A DNA stretch of 19,726 bases from Phycisphaerales bacterium (GTDB taxonomy: Bacteria > Planctomycetota > Phycisphaerae > Phycisphaerales > SM1A02): NCBI GenBank assembly GCA_020427625.1, contig JAGQOI010000065.1, forward strand, positions 1 to 19,726, read 5' to 3'. Below the pieces are notes generated by a model. That model was not told the DNA's origin. It worked only from the letters and a program-made list of their open reading frames with translations, and searched no databases. Made by a program: the position numbers and the translations under genes. The stretch's first letter is position 1; every line of letters starts with the position of its first letter. This document shows positions 7,087 to 15,239 of the stretch, piece by piece.

Positions 7087-7984
7087 CCTCGAAGATCGAC
7101 GACGTCCGAGCGTCCGACGCGGGTTCACGCTCATCGAGCTGCTCGTCGTCATGGGCCTCATCGCCCTGCTCGGGACGATCACCATCGTCTCGCTGCAGAA
7201 CATCTTCGGCGAGGCGCGGCTGTCGTCCGCGACGAACACCGTCGTCTCCTCGCTCGGCAACGCCCGCGCCCTCGCGATGAAGAACAACCGCGTCGTCGGC
7301 ATCGTCTTCGTCGTGAACTGGGACCCCGAACGACCCGACCAGTCGCCCATCGTCGAGATCGTCACCGCCCAGTACAACGGCGACTCCACGACCGCGAACA
7401 CCTTCGGCGGACTCATCGATCGCTTCGACCCCGTCCCGGGCGTGCCCCGCCGCCGACTCCCCGGCGGCACGAAGGTCGCCGGCCCGTGGTACGACCTCGG
7501 CTTCCAGGCGATCGAAGCTGACGACGCCGACGATACGGGCGGCGTTGACTATCGTGACTGGGTTACTCAGCCGTCCTTTCCGCCTGGCTATACGGACGCA
7601 ACGAGCGCTGAGGAAGGCCGCTTCCTGGGCGTGATGTTCGGGCCCACCGGCGAGGTTCTCACTAGGCGTTCCGACGGACTCGCCGGACGCAACTACGCGT
7701 ACGTCGACCTCAACGGCAACGGCCAGCAGGACTGCGGCAGCGCGTCCGCGTCACAGGACTTCTGGCGCTACGACGAGCCCGGCGACGAATCGCGGGTCAA
7801 CTTCGTCCCCTACATCGCCGTCTTCGACGAGCGGGCGGCACGCGAGCTCTACCCGAACAGCGAGGCCGGCGGCTGGGTCGGCCCGGCCAACTGGGATGTC
7901 CGTCGAAACCAGATCAGCAAGTTCGTGAACGAGTTCGCCGACCGGATCCACTTCAACCGCTACACCGGCGTGGTGATGAGATGA
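7076..7984 (+). CDS. GspH/FimT-like minor pseudopilin, 302 aa
   Basis: A basic leader ending RRG (Gly16) is followed by FTLIELLVV, with Phe17 at +1 and Glu21 at +5, and a hydrophobic helix. The next segment (LSSATNTVVSSLGNARALAM, then VVGIVFV) is the GspH/FimT pattern of a helix with alanine/arginine-rich end followed by the first beta strand. The C-terminal two thirds are not recognisable. ATG 7076 has GGAG 8 nt upstream, inside the preceding gene. The stop overlaps the next start by 4 nt. Residues 147-198 (7514-7669) use codons that are rare in the neighbours (GTT, ACT, TAT, TTT, CCT, GCT, AGG), suggesting an imported or recombined segment. Minor pseudopilins of this type sit in or near the pseudopilus tip complex. 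Confidence 0.82.
   Translation: MHRDLEDRRRPSVRRGFTLIELLVVMGLIALLGTITIVSLQNIFGEARLSSATNTVVSSLGNARALAMKNNRVVGIVFVVNWDPERPDQSPIVEIVTAQYNGDSTTANTFGGLIDRFDPVPGVPRRRLPGGTKVAGPWYDLGFQAIEADDADDTGGVDYRDWVTQPSFPPGYTDATSAEEGRFLGVMFGPTGEVLTRRSDGLAGRNYAYVDLNGNGQQDCGSASASQDFWRYDEPGDESRVNFVPYIAVFDERAARELYPNSEAGGWVGPANWDVRRNQISKFVNEFADRIHFNRYTGVVMR
7514..7669 (+). other. Segment of atypical codon usage inside the GspH-like gene
   Basis: Within an otherwise strongly GC3-biased gene, this in-frame stretch has many A/T-ending codons: GTT three times, ACT twice, TAT twice, CGT, TTT, CCT, GCA, GCT and AGG. Flanking sequence uses GTC, ACC, TAC and CGC almost exclusively. The reading frame is intact across both borders. 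Confidence 0.55.
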
Positions 7985-9078
7985 TGACCAACCCGACACG
8001 ATCCATCCGACGCACGACGCGGCCGGGCTTCTCGCTCGCCGAGGTGCTCATCGCGCTGTTCATCCTCGGCATCGGCCTCATCAGCATCGCGGCGATCTTC
8101 CCCGCGGGCATCATCCAGCAGCGCCGCGCCTCCGATGAACTCATGGGACCCGTCGTCGCCGCCAACGCGATGAGCATCCTCCGGCAGAAGTTCACCGCCG
8201 CCGACTTCGGCACGTTCGAGGAGTTCAACTTCGCGCAGCCGCAACTCGTCCGCGGCGACTGGACCTGGGGACGACCCGGCGTCATCACGCAGGACGTCGT
8301 CATCGACCAGCAGTTCGTCCCCGCCGGAAGCGTCGACCTCTTCTGGCGCGGCAGCGACCCGAACATGCTCCGCGAGATCCCGCACAACTCCTTCCGCTAC
8401 GGCGCCTGGGAGAACATCAACCGCCCGCACATCTTCGTCACGCAGCAGGAACGCTACTACCCGATGCTCGACCGACCGCTCGTCGACAACCCGGTCTTCC
8501 CGAGCGACTACCGCCCGGAATACGTCTGGGACTTCATGGTGCGCCGCCACGAAGGACGCATCCTCGTCGCGATCTTCGTGTACCGCGCGAGCCTGCCCGG
8601 CGGCGAGACCGTCCAGTACGTCGCCGGCGAAGCCCTCCCGCGCTTCACCGTCTTCGAGGACGCGGCCGACCAGTGGGACGCGCCGTACATCGGACACAGC
8701 GACTACAGCCCCGACTTCACCGAGGTCCCCGGACTCGATCCCAGCGGCAGCGGCATCAACCGCATCGTCGCCGGCGATCCGTGGTTCGACTGGCAGGCCG
8801 ACGGCCAGATCCTCCTCGACCAGTTCGACTTCATCCACCAGGTCGCGCGAGGCCGTCGCTCCGCGAACGACGACGGCGTCGCCCTCGTCAAGCCGGTCCG
8901 GCCCGCGCCGAAACGCCCGGGCTACAACTGGACCCCCTTCGTCCAGAACGGCTTCATCAACCCGAACGTCGAGACCGTCTACTACGAGAACGTCGTGAAC
9001 ACGATCTGGCACCTGCCGATCACCGACGTGAACGGCATCGAGCTGCGTCCCGTGTACGTGAGCGTGGAGGAACTGTGA
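7981..9078 (+). CDS. GspI/PilV-like minor pseudopilin, 365 aa
   Basis: The leader ends at Gly16, followed by FSLAEVLIALFILGIGLISI: Phe17 at +1, Glu21 at +5. The FSLAEVLIAL...GxGL wording is characteristic of GspI/PilV, whose members usually read (F/M)TLLEV(L/M)VAL. Position after a GspH-like gene agrees with gspI. GspI is normally about 120 residues; this protein has about 300 further residues of unrecognised, aromatic-rich periplasmic domain (for example YRPEYVWDFMVRRHEGRIL). ATG 7981 overlaps the previous stop; ATG 7984 is an equally possible start, one residue shorter. The stop shares one base with the next start codon (TGATG). A role in nucleating the pseudopilus tip with GspJ and GspK is inferred from known GspI-J-K complexes. 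Confidence 0.82.
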   Translation: MMTNPTRSIRRTTRPGFSLAEVLIALFILGIGLISIAAIFPAGIIQQRRASDELMGPVVAANAMSILRQKFTAADFGTFEEFNFAQPQLVRGDWTWGRPGVITQDVVIDQQFVPAGSVDLFWRGSDPNMLREIPHNSFRYGAWENINRPHIFVTQQERYYPMLDRPLVDNPVFPSDYRPEYVWDFMVRRHEGRILVAIFVYRASLPGGETVQYVAGEALPRFTVFEDAADQWDAPYIGHSDYSPDFTEVPGLDPSGSGINRIVAGDPWFDWQADGQILLDQFDFIHQVARGRRSANDDGVALVKPVRPAPKRPGYNWTPFVQNGFINPNVETVYYENVVNTIWHLPITDVNGIELRPVYVSVEEL

Positions 9079-10487
9079 TGCCCAACCGACCGCTCCGTCA
9101 TCGCGGGTTCACGCTCGTCGAACTCATGATCGCCGTCGCCGTGCTGTCCGTCGTGGTCCTCGCGACCTCGAAGCTCTTCGGCACCGCGTCCAAGGTCGCC
9201 GGCATCGGCGAAGCGACCCAGGACGTCATGCAGGAGATCAGCGCGATCCAACGCCAGATGCGAGAGGACTTCGCCAAGATCACGCCCGACGGATTCCTCG
9301 TCATCAAGTCCTATCGCGTCCCCAATGACATCAACGATCCGCTCCCGCTGCTCGACCCGACCCAGCCCGCGGACGCCATCATCCGGTCCGATCAGGTCGT
9401 GTTCTTCACGTCCGGACTCGAGACCACGAGCGGCTACTTCGGCTACCGGCTCGATCAGACCGGCGAACACTTCGGCTACCCGCAGACCGTCGAGGCCCGC
9501 GTGTCGTACGGACACGGCTTCCAACTGCCCAATGCCGCGCCGCTCACGAACTACGACACCACCGATCCCGGCTGGGGTCCCCAGGTCCCGCCGTGGCGCG
9601 TGCAGAGCGATCTGCCCATGGTGAACCTCAGCGGCAGTTCGGTCCCCGCCATCTCGCAGCCGCAGATCCAGGCCCGCGACTGGGTCCTCGCCCGACAGGC
9701 CATCCTCCTCAGCGATGACGCCGGCGCCCGCGATCAGTTCCTCGTCGACGGCAGCACGTCGATCTTCAACGCGGCTCCGTACCTCTACAACGTCGACCCG
9801 TCCGAGTTCGGCGGCTACGAACGGGCCGCCGAGGGACTCGTCAACAGTCGCCTCGACATCGCGTCGCAACGCATCGGCGACGCGATGAAGTCCGTCATGG
9901 GCCTCGATCCCAACCTGCCCTTCGACTACGGCTACAACCAGTACCTGAGCTATTGGGAGAAGATGGTGCGCGAGATGACGTTCTTCCCGCGAGCCGAGCG
10001 CTCCGCCGCCGGGTCCGACTGGCGCGACCAGTTCACCACCACCTCCGTCATCGGCAGCGCCTGCAGTTCGTTCATCGTCGAATGGACCTACGACAACGAC
10101 AGCGGGAACATCGTCCAGCCCGTCGGACAGACCCGGTGGTTCGGCGCCCGCGATCTCGACCGCGGCGTCGCGTCGCTGACCTCGCAGCTCGACCTCGACC
10201 AGAACGATCCCGACGGCCTGCGCTTTCCCGGCGCCCCGGCCATCCCGCCGTACAACACCGAGTTCGACGGCAGCCCGACGAGCGATCCCGGCATCGAGAG
10301 CCAGTTCACGTTCCAGGGCGTGGACGTCTACTCGGCCGCGTTCTTCCCCAGCGCCCTGCTGCCCAGCAACCGCAAGACGCCCTGGCCGTCGGCGCTGCGC
10401 ATCACCATGACGCTGCACGACACGAAGGACCGGCTCACGAACGGTCGCACCGTGCAGTTCGTCGTCGATCTGCCCCAACCCCGATGA
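9078..10487 (+). CDS. GspJ/PilW-like minor pseudopilin, 469 aa
   Basis: The short leader MPNRPLRHRG is cut after Gly10, giving FTLVELMIAVAVLSVVVLAT with Glu15 at +5. After the helix comes a long amphipathic stretch with QRQMREDFAKI, matching the GspJ/PilW feature of an early QxxLxxDl-like helix. The C-terminus ends in a beta-strand reading LRITMTLHDTKDR...VQFVVDLP, which resembles the ending of PilW/GspJ proteins (L.(V.(L.L.D...). At 469 residues it is about twice normal GspJ size. GTGGAGG lies 7 nt before the ATG at 9078, the best ribosome-binding site in the pseudopilin set. The frame is open further upstream (to 8673), but that part is a shadow of the preceding gene. A 53-bp gap with a hairpin separates it from the GspK-like gene. 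Confidence 0.82.
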   Translation: MPNRPLRHRGFTLVELMIAVAVLSVVVLATSKLFGTASKVAGIGEATQDVMQEISAIQRQMREDFAKITPDGFLVIKSYRVPNDINDPLPLLDPTQPADAIIRSDQVVFFTSGLETTSGYFGYRLDQTGEHFGYPQTVEARVSYGHGFQLPNAAPLTNYDTTDPGWGPQVPPWRVQSDLPMVNLSGSSVPAISQPQIQARDWVLARQAILLSDDAGARDQFLVDGSTSIFNAAPYLYNVDPSEFGGYERAAEGLVNSRLDIASQRIGDAMKSVMGLDPNLPFDYGYNQYLSYWEKMVREMTFFPRAERSAAGSDWRDQFTTTSVIGSACSSFIVEWTYDNDSGNIVQPVGQTRWFGARDLDRGVASLTSQLDLDQNDPDGLRFPGAPAIPPYNTEFDGSPTSDPGIESQFTFQGVDVYSAAFFPSALLPSNRKTPWPSALRITMTLHDTKDRLTNGRTVQFVVDLPQPR

Positions 10488-10494
10488 GTGCTTC

Positions 10495-10524
10495 CCGCGG
10501 CCGCCGACACGCCGGCCGCCGCGG
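10495..10524 (+). repeat. Imperfect 12-bp hairpin before the GspK-like gene
   Basis: Arms 10495-10506 and 10513-10524 pair at 11 of 12 positions around a 6-nt loop. The stem ends 2 nt before AGGAAGG (10527-10533), the Shine-Dalgarno sequence of the next gene. No T-run is present. This is the only non-overlapping junction among the pseudopilin genes, so the hairpin could tune expression of the giant protein. Confidence 0.45.
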
Positions 10525-10540
10525 ACAGGAAGGCCCTGCC

Positions 10541-13500
10541 ATGACCACCCTCTCCACCCCTCGCGCGCCGCAGCGTCGTCCGGATCGTCCGGGCAACGCC
10601 CTCGTGCTCGTCACGGGCATCCTCGTGCTGCTCGTCCTCGTCGCGACGGCATACGTGACCCGCACCGGTTCCGGTCGCGTCACGTCGACCGCGTCGCGCC
10701 GCATCGCCGAGCGCACGCCCGTCGCCGAGCGCGTGCATGAGACCCTCGCGCAGATGATCGCCGAGCACCTCTTCGTGCATCCGATCGATCCGTTCGATCC
10801 CGAGGTCGCCGCCGGTCGCGCGGCCAGCTCCAACTGGACCCGCTTCACGCTCCTCCCGAACCAGCGCCGCTACGACCGCGACAAGCTCCCGACGTTCTCG
10901 TACAACTTCGCGCCGTACGAGGTCCGGGCGTGGACCAACCTGCCGGACCTTCAACTCCCCGGCTACCTGCTGTCCGGACGCGACATCGTCGGCAATCCCG
11001 GCTTCGGGGACACCCGCTGGCTGCGCTCCACCGAGCCGGCGCGGATCGACAGCGTCGGCCGCCAGGGCGCCGCGGGCAACGTCGATGCCGTCGACGACGG
11101 CTTCACCCACTGGCCGCACCTCACGAACCTCGGCACCGCCAACAACGGCATCCGGATCGTGAAGGACATCGCCGACGTGATGGGCGCCGACGTCGACTTC
11201 AACCAGGCGAACATCGTCGATGAACTCGGCGTGCCGTTCGAGCAGTGGAACGCGGTCATCCCGGAGAGCGTCGACGTCATCGCCGGCACGAGCGCGATGG
11301 CGCTCAACAACAGCGGCGTCCTCGACTACTTCAACCTCCAGTTCAACCGCTGGTTCGCGTTCGATCCGACGACGGGCGACGGCGGCTGGCGCCAGGCGTT
11401 CCTCACCGGCGACCGTACGCTCTATCCCGGCAACCTCTGGGATCTCAACGACATCGACGGCGACTTCCTCCGCAACGAGGTCGGCGAGCGTCCGGTCGAC
11501 GCATACATCCGCGGCACCGCCCGCTGGAACGTCGAACGCCGCCTCGCCGACACCGACGGCGACGGCCTCACCGACGCCTTCTGGCACCTCCTGCCGTTCT
11601 CCAGCGCCGACGACATCAAGCACCTCGTCGCGGTGAGCGTCGTCGACAACAGTTCGATGGCGCCCGTGAACACCGGCTCGCGCTTCGTCCGCCGCGATCC
11701 GTTCCCGGACGACCCGGCCGTTCCGTTCGATCCGAACGTGAACCCGACCGCCGTCTACCGCACGATGGGTCTCGGCCCGTCCGACTACGCCCTCATCAGC
11801 GATCACTCCGACCTCAACGGCGGGAACGCGCTGCCGCTGTTCGATTCGTTCGTGAACGTCGGCTTCTTCGACAGTCGCGACTACGGCTGGAGCGGCTCGC
11901 CGCCCTCGTTCCTGTACGGCTTCGTCCGCAACATCTTCTTCCGTCTCTCCAGCCCGCCGAGTCATCCCGGCCAGGTCGCCGGGCACGCGGGTCACCCGGT
12001 GCCGTTCGCCGGCGTGCAGAACTACGTCGCGAGCTACTGGCACCCGATGTGGCGCGGCTACTTCGATGCGTCCACCGGCCGCCCGTACAACTTCCAGTAC
12101 GCGACCGGCATCATGGATCCCGAGACCGGCGGCCCGCATCTCGATCTCCTGCCCGCCAACAACGGCGTCACCGACGGGTTCGGCAACGACCCGATGGCGT
12201 TCGCGACGAACCGCATCCGCTACTGGCTGCTCTCCGGCCGCCAGCCGTACGTGCCCGCGACGAAGTACACGCCGTTCGGCATTCCGGACGAGATCGAACT
12301 GCGCATGTACGCCGGCAACAACGCGCCGAACGTCGTGAGCCGCCTCGAACGCGTCATGCAGCCCGGCGAACTGAACCGGCAGGCGGTGTACAGCGACTAC
12401 GGCGGCGGCGAGTTCCTGCGTTCGAGCGTCGATCGCGAGGAGTCCAACGCCTTCGCCGACCGCATCAGCGCCCGCGAGATGTTCGTCGATCCGCGTCACC
12501 GGATGACGATGTTCAGCAACGCCCGCAACGACGAGATGCCGCCCTGGCTCTGGTTCCGCGACAACGGCGCCATCGGCGACCCGCTGATCACGCGCAAGGG
12601 CGACCTGCGGGCGCCGACCCTTGACGCGGACGACGTCTTCCGCCGCCTCTACCGGTCGTTCATCAGCGAGAATCCCTCGAACGTGAACGACCCGCTGAAC
12701 GGCGCCTACTGGGGCGATGTCGCGCTCGACGGCGTCACCGTCACGCCGAACTTCCAGCGCACGGCGAACATGGCGTTCTCGATGACGCGCAACCTCGCCG
12801 ACGCCATGGATGCGGACGATACGCCGACGTTCCTGCCGGGCGCGGTCCCCGGCGCCGGGCTCAGCACGCCGCCGAACAAGCAGTACGCCGGCGTCGAGCG
12901 CCAGCCGTTCCTCGTCGAGGCGTTCATCGCCCACGTCTACACGTCGCGCCAGATCGCCGATCCGCCGAGCAGTTCGACGAACTACGTCTCGGAGTTCGAC
13001 GCGAACGGCAACGCGATTCCCCGCACGACCATCGTCGCGGTCCAGATCGCCAACCCGTTCCCCCGCGGCGAGCAGGGCGGCGAGCTCGATCTCTCCGACT
13101 TCGCCATCCGCGTGTTCGGGCGCACCTTCAACCTGCCCGCGTTCGACCTCGCCCAGGCCGAGTCGCGCTACGACCCGACCCTCGTCCCGGCCGACAACAC
13201 CCGACCCGAGACGGCGATCGTCTACCTCATCGACGGCAGCGTCGTCGACCTCGACGAGTGGCGCGAGTACCTCCGCATCCGCACCATCGATCACCCGGCC
13301 GGCACACGCCTCATCGCCGTGCCGACGGACGACAGCACGTGGAGTTCGGAGCCGGCCCACTACTGGTCGGACACCGAACTGCCGTCCGACGACGCGCCGG
13401 CGGCACAATCCGCCATCGAACTCATCAACCGCAACGCGAACATGGTCGTCGACCGGTTCCGCATGCACAACAGCTTCATCAGCGACAGCGACTACGCCCG

Positions 13501-15079
13501 CGACACGACCCGCGTCGCCGTGCGCGACCTCATCGGAACGTCGATGAGCGGCGCGCCGTCGGAGATCCCGCGCCAGGCGCCGCCGTCGGTCGCCGATCCC
13601 GACTACGAAAGCACGTGGGACATCGGCTCGAACGACTACATCGCGTCGATGTACCGCGTCACCCGGCCGTGGGGTGTCGACTGGACCGGCCCGGCCGGCG
13701 TTCCGGACGGTCAGATCCAGCCCAACGAGATCAATCCCCGCTACGTCTTCGCGACCCACGAGGAGACCACCCGCGTGCGCGTGCTCCACGACCCCGTGTC
13801 GCCCGCGCCCCTCGGGGCTCGCATCACGCGCTTCGAGGTCCAGGCCGACAACATCCCCGGCAAGGGCTACACCTACGAGAACCTCCTCCAGTTCCCGCTC
13901 CAGTTCACCCATCGCAACGGACGCATGCTCCAGATCGGTGAACTCATGAACCTCTGGACCTGGGGACCCGAGTTCTCGCTCCTTCCCGTCCTCGGCGACG
14001 GCGGCGTCTTCCGACCGGAACGAACGTTCGCCGAATTCATGGTCAACCCGCGCTTCTCCGGCCTCGGCGACACCCTCGCGCCGCCCGGCACCGAGACCCA
14101 GGCGCACTTCACCCGCGTGAACCGACTCCAGGTCAGCCCGATCCAGGTCGGCACCGTCGTCATGTCCCGCGTCATCGGACAGGACGACCCGATGCAGCCC
14201 AACCTGCCCGCCGGCGTCCGCCTCATGGACGGCTTCGTCATCGACAACGTCGCCGACACCACCGATCCCTTCCGCGCCGCCAACGCGAACGGCTTCAGCA
14301 CGTCCTTCGGCACCGCCGGACTCATCAACATCAACACGGCGCCCACCGAGGTCCTCCGCGGCCTGCCGCACCTCGACCGCCTCGTGCGCGAGGCCCGCAA
14401 CGACGAATTCGGCAACTCCCTGCCGCTGTCCACCGTCCGCATCGCCGAAGCCGTCCAGATGTACCGCGACGGACGCGGACCCGATCCGCTCGGCTGGGGA
14501 TACAACATCGACTTCCGTCCGGACTACAGCGATCGCAACCCCGATCCGGTGAACCCCGACGGACGACGCCAGGACGCCGGCTTCCGCTCGATCGGCGAAC
14601 TGCTGCTGCTCACCAAGACCGGCACGCATCCGAACCCGATCGCCGCGCCGATCTCGGACCTGACGTTCAACGACAGCTTCGCGATCGACTTCGCCGCCCG
14701 GCGGCCGTACCGCAACGTCGCGAATCCGAACCGGGCGACCGACGTGCGCCTCAGCACCGACGTCGCGCAACCCTACGCCCAGGACCTCGCGCTCCCGGCC
14801 GTGCAACGACGCATGCCCGACCACGTCTCGATGGACGCCGAGGAGCAGACGCTGCTCTTCTCCGGCCTGTCGAACATGATCACGACCCGAAGCGACACGT
14901 TCACCGTCTACATGCGCATCCGCAGCTTCAAGCAGAACCCCGCCAACGGCGTCTGGGATGCGACCGATCCGGAGTACATCGTCGACGATACCCGCTACGT
15001 GATGCTCGTCGATCGCAGCAACGTCAACGCGCCCGGCGATCAGCCACGCATCCTGTACGTCCGGGAGGTCCCGGACTGA
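10541..15079 (+). CDS. Giant GspK/PilX-like pseudopilin, 1512 aa
   Basis: A basic N-terminus (residues 1-18) precedes GNALVLVTGILVLLVLVATA, a prepilin-like helix in which the +5 residue is Leu instead of Glu; loss of Glu+5 is the hallmark of GspK, the T2SS pseudopilus tip. Near the C-terminus GLININTAPTEVLRGLP (1260-1276) is the classical GspK signature, followed by VRIAEAVQMYRDGRGP and FRSIGELLLL, as in GspK helical domains. GspK is normally about 300-350 residues, so roughly 1000 extra residues lie between helix and signature. They include DTDGDGLTD at 337-345 (thrombospondin-3/EF-loop-like) and another Asp-rich DLNDIDGD just before it. I see no cysteine in the whole protein. AGGAAGG lies 7 nt before ATG 10541; open frame further upstream overlaps gspJ and is a shadow. 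The gene ends the operon, with a terminator 49 nt later. Confidence 0.85.
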   Translation: MTTLSTPRAPQRRPDRPGNALVLVTGILVLLVLVATAYVTRTGSGRVTSTASRRIAERTPVAERVHETLAQMIAEHLFVHPIDPFDPEVAAGRAASSNWTRFTLLPNQRRYDRDKLPTFSYNFAPYEVRAWTNLPDLQLPGYLLSGRDIVGNPGFGDTRWLRSTEPARIDSVGRQGAAGNVDAVDDGFTHWPHLTNLGTANNGIRIVKDIADVMGADVDFNQANIVDELGVPFEQWNAVIPESVDVIAGTSAMALNNSGVLDYFNLQFNRWFAFDPTTGDGGWRQAFLTGDRTLYPGNLWDLNDIDGDFLRNEVGERPVDAYIRGTARWNVERRLADTDGDGLTDAFWHLLPFSSADDIKHLVAVSVVDNSSMAPVNTGSRFVRRDPFPDDPAVPFDPNVNPTAVYRTMGLGPSDYALISDHSDLNGGNALPLFDSFVNVGFFDSRDYGWSGSPPSFLYGFVRNIFFRLSSPPSHPGQVAGHAGHPVPFAGVQNYVASYWHPMWRGYFDASTGRPYNFQYATGIMDPETGGPHLDLLPANNGVTDGFGNDPMAFATNRIRYWLLSGRQPYVPATKYTPFGIPDEIELRMYAGNNAPNVVSRLERVMQPGELNRQAVYSDYGGGEFLRSSVDREESNAFADRISAREMFVDPRHRMTMFSNARNDEMPPWLWFRDNGAIGDPLITRKGDLRAPTLDADDVFRRLYRSFISENPSNVNDPLNGAYWGDVALDGVTVTPNFQRTANMAFSMTRNLADAMDADDTPTFLPGAVPGAGLSTPPNKQYAGVERQPFLVEAFIAHVYTSRQIADPPSSSTNYVSEFDANGNAIPRTTIVAVQIANPFPRGEQGGELDLSDFAIRVFGRTFNLPAFDLAQAESRYDPTLVPADNTRPETAIVYLIDGSVVDLDEWREYLRIRTIDHPAGTRLIAVPTDDSTWSSEPAHYWSDTELPSDDAPAAQSAIELINRNANMVVDRFRMHNSFISDSDYARDTTRVAVRDLIGTSMSGAPSEIPRQAPPSVADPDYESTWDIGSNDYIASMYRVTRPWGVDWTGPAGVPDGQIQPNEINPRYVFATHEETTRVRVLHDPVSPAPLGARITRFEVQADNIPGKGYTYENLLQFPLQFTHRNGRMLQIGELMNLWTWGPEFSLLPVLGDGGVFRPERTFAEFMVNPRFSGLGDTLAPPGTETQAHFTRVNRLQVSPIQVGTVVMSRVIGQDDPMQPNLPAGVRLMDGFVIDNVADTTDPFRAANANGFSTSFGTAGLININTAPTEVLRGLPHLDRLVREARNDEFGNSLPLSTVRIAEAVQMYRDGRGPDPLGWGYNIDFRPDYSDRNPDPVNPDGRRQDAGFRSIGELLLLTKTGTHPNPIAAPISDLTFNDSFAIDFAARRPYRNVANPNRATDVRLSTDVAQPYAQDLALPAVQRRMPDHVSMDAEEQTLLFSGLSNMITTRSDTFTVYMRIRSFKQNPANGVWDATDPEYIVDDTRYVMLVDRSNVNAPGDQPRILYVREVPD

Positions 15080-15127
15080 TCCAGCCCGCCCGCGTGCCCG
15101 CGACGCACCCCAACTCGTGACATTCTG

Positions 15128-15169
15128 AGCCGCGTCCCGTCACGCTCATCCGCGGGGGCGCGGCTTTTT
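15128..15169 (+). terminator. Intrinsic terminator of the pseudopilin operon
   Basis: An 11-bp stem (15128-15138 with 15155-15165, ten Watson-Crick pairs plus one G-U pair) with a 16-nt loop is followed by a run of five T (15165-15169, the first paired). It is the only classical terminator on the + strand of this locus. The reverse strand lacks a T-run after the stem, so it does not serve the converging uppS gene. Confidence 0.8.
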
Positions 15170-15239
15170 CTGCGCCCGGCCGACGCCCGCGCCGCCCGCG
15201 CCGATGATCGTCGCCCTCGCCGCACCGTCGTGTCGTCCG

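Noticed and set aside
8673..9077. N-terminal extension of the GspJ-like open frame
   Set aside because: It overlaps the GspI-like gene in another frame, is Arg/Pro-rich, and would bury the prepilin leader 135 residues inside the protein.
9953..10540. N-terminal extension of the GspK-like open frame
   Set aside because: It is a shadow of the GspJ-like gene; ATG 10541 has AGGAAGG 7 nt upstream and is followed directly by the basic leader and membrane helix.
10328..14824. Very long open frame (about 1500 codons) on the minus strand, opposite the GspK-like gene
   Set aside because: It mirrors a GC3-biased gene, and its product is a low-complexity mix of V, D, R, E, A and G with no domain. The plus-strand frame has a ribosome-binding site, a membrane helix and the GspK signature.
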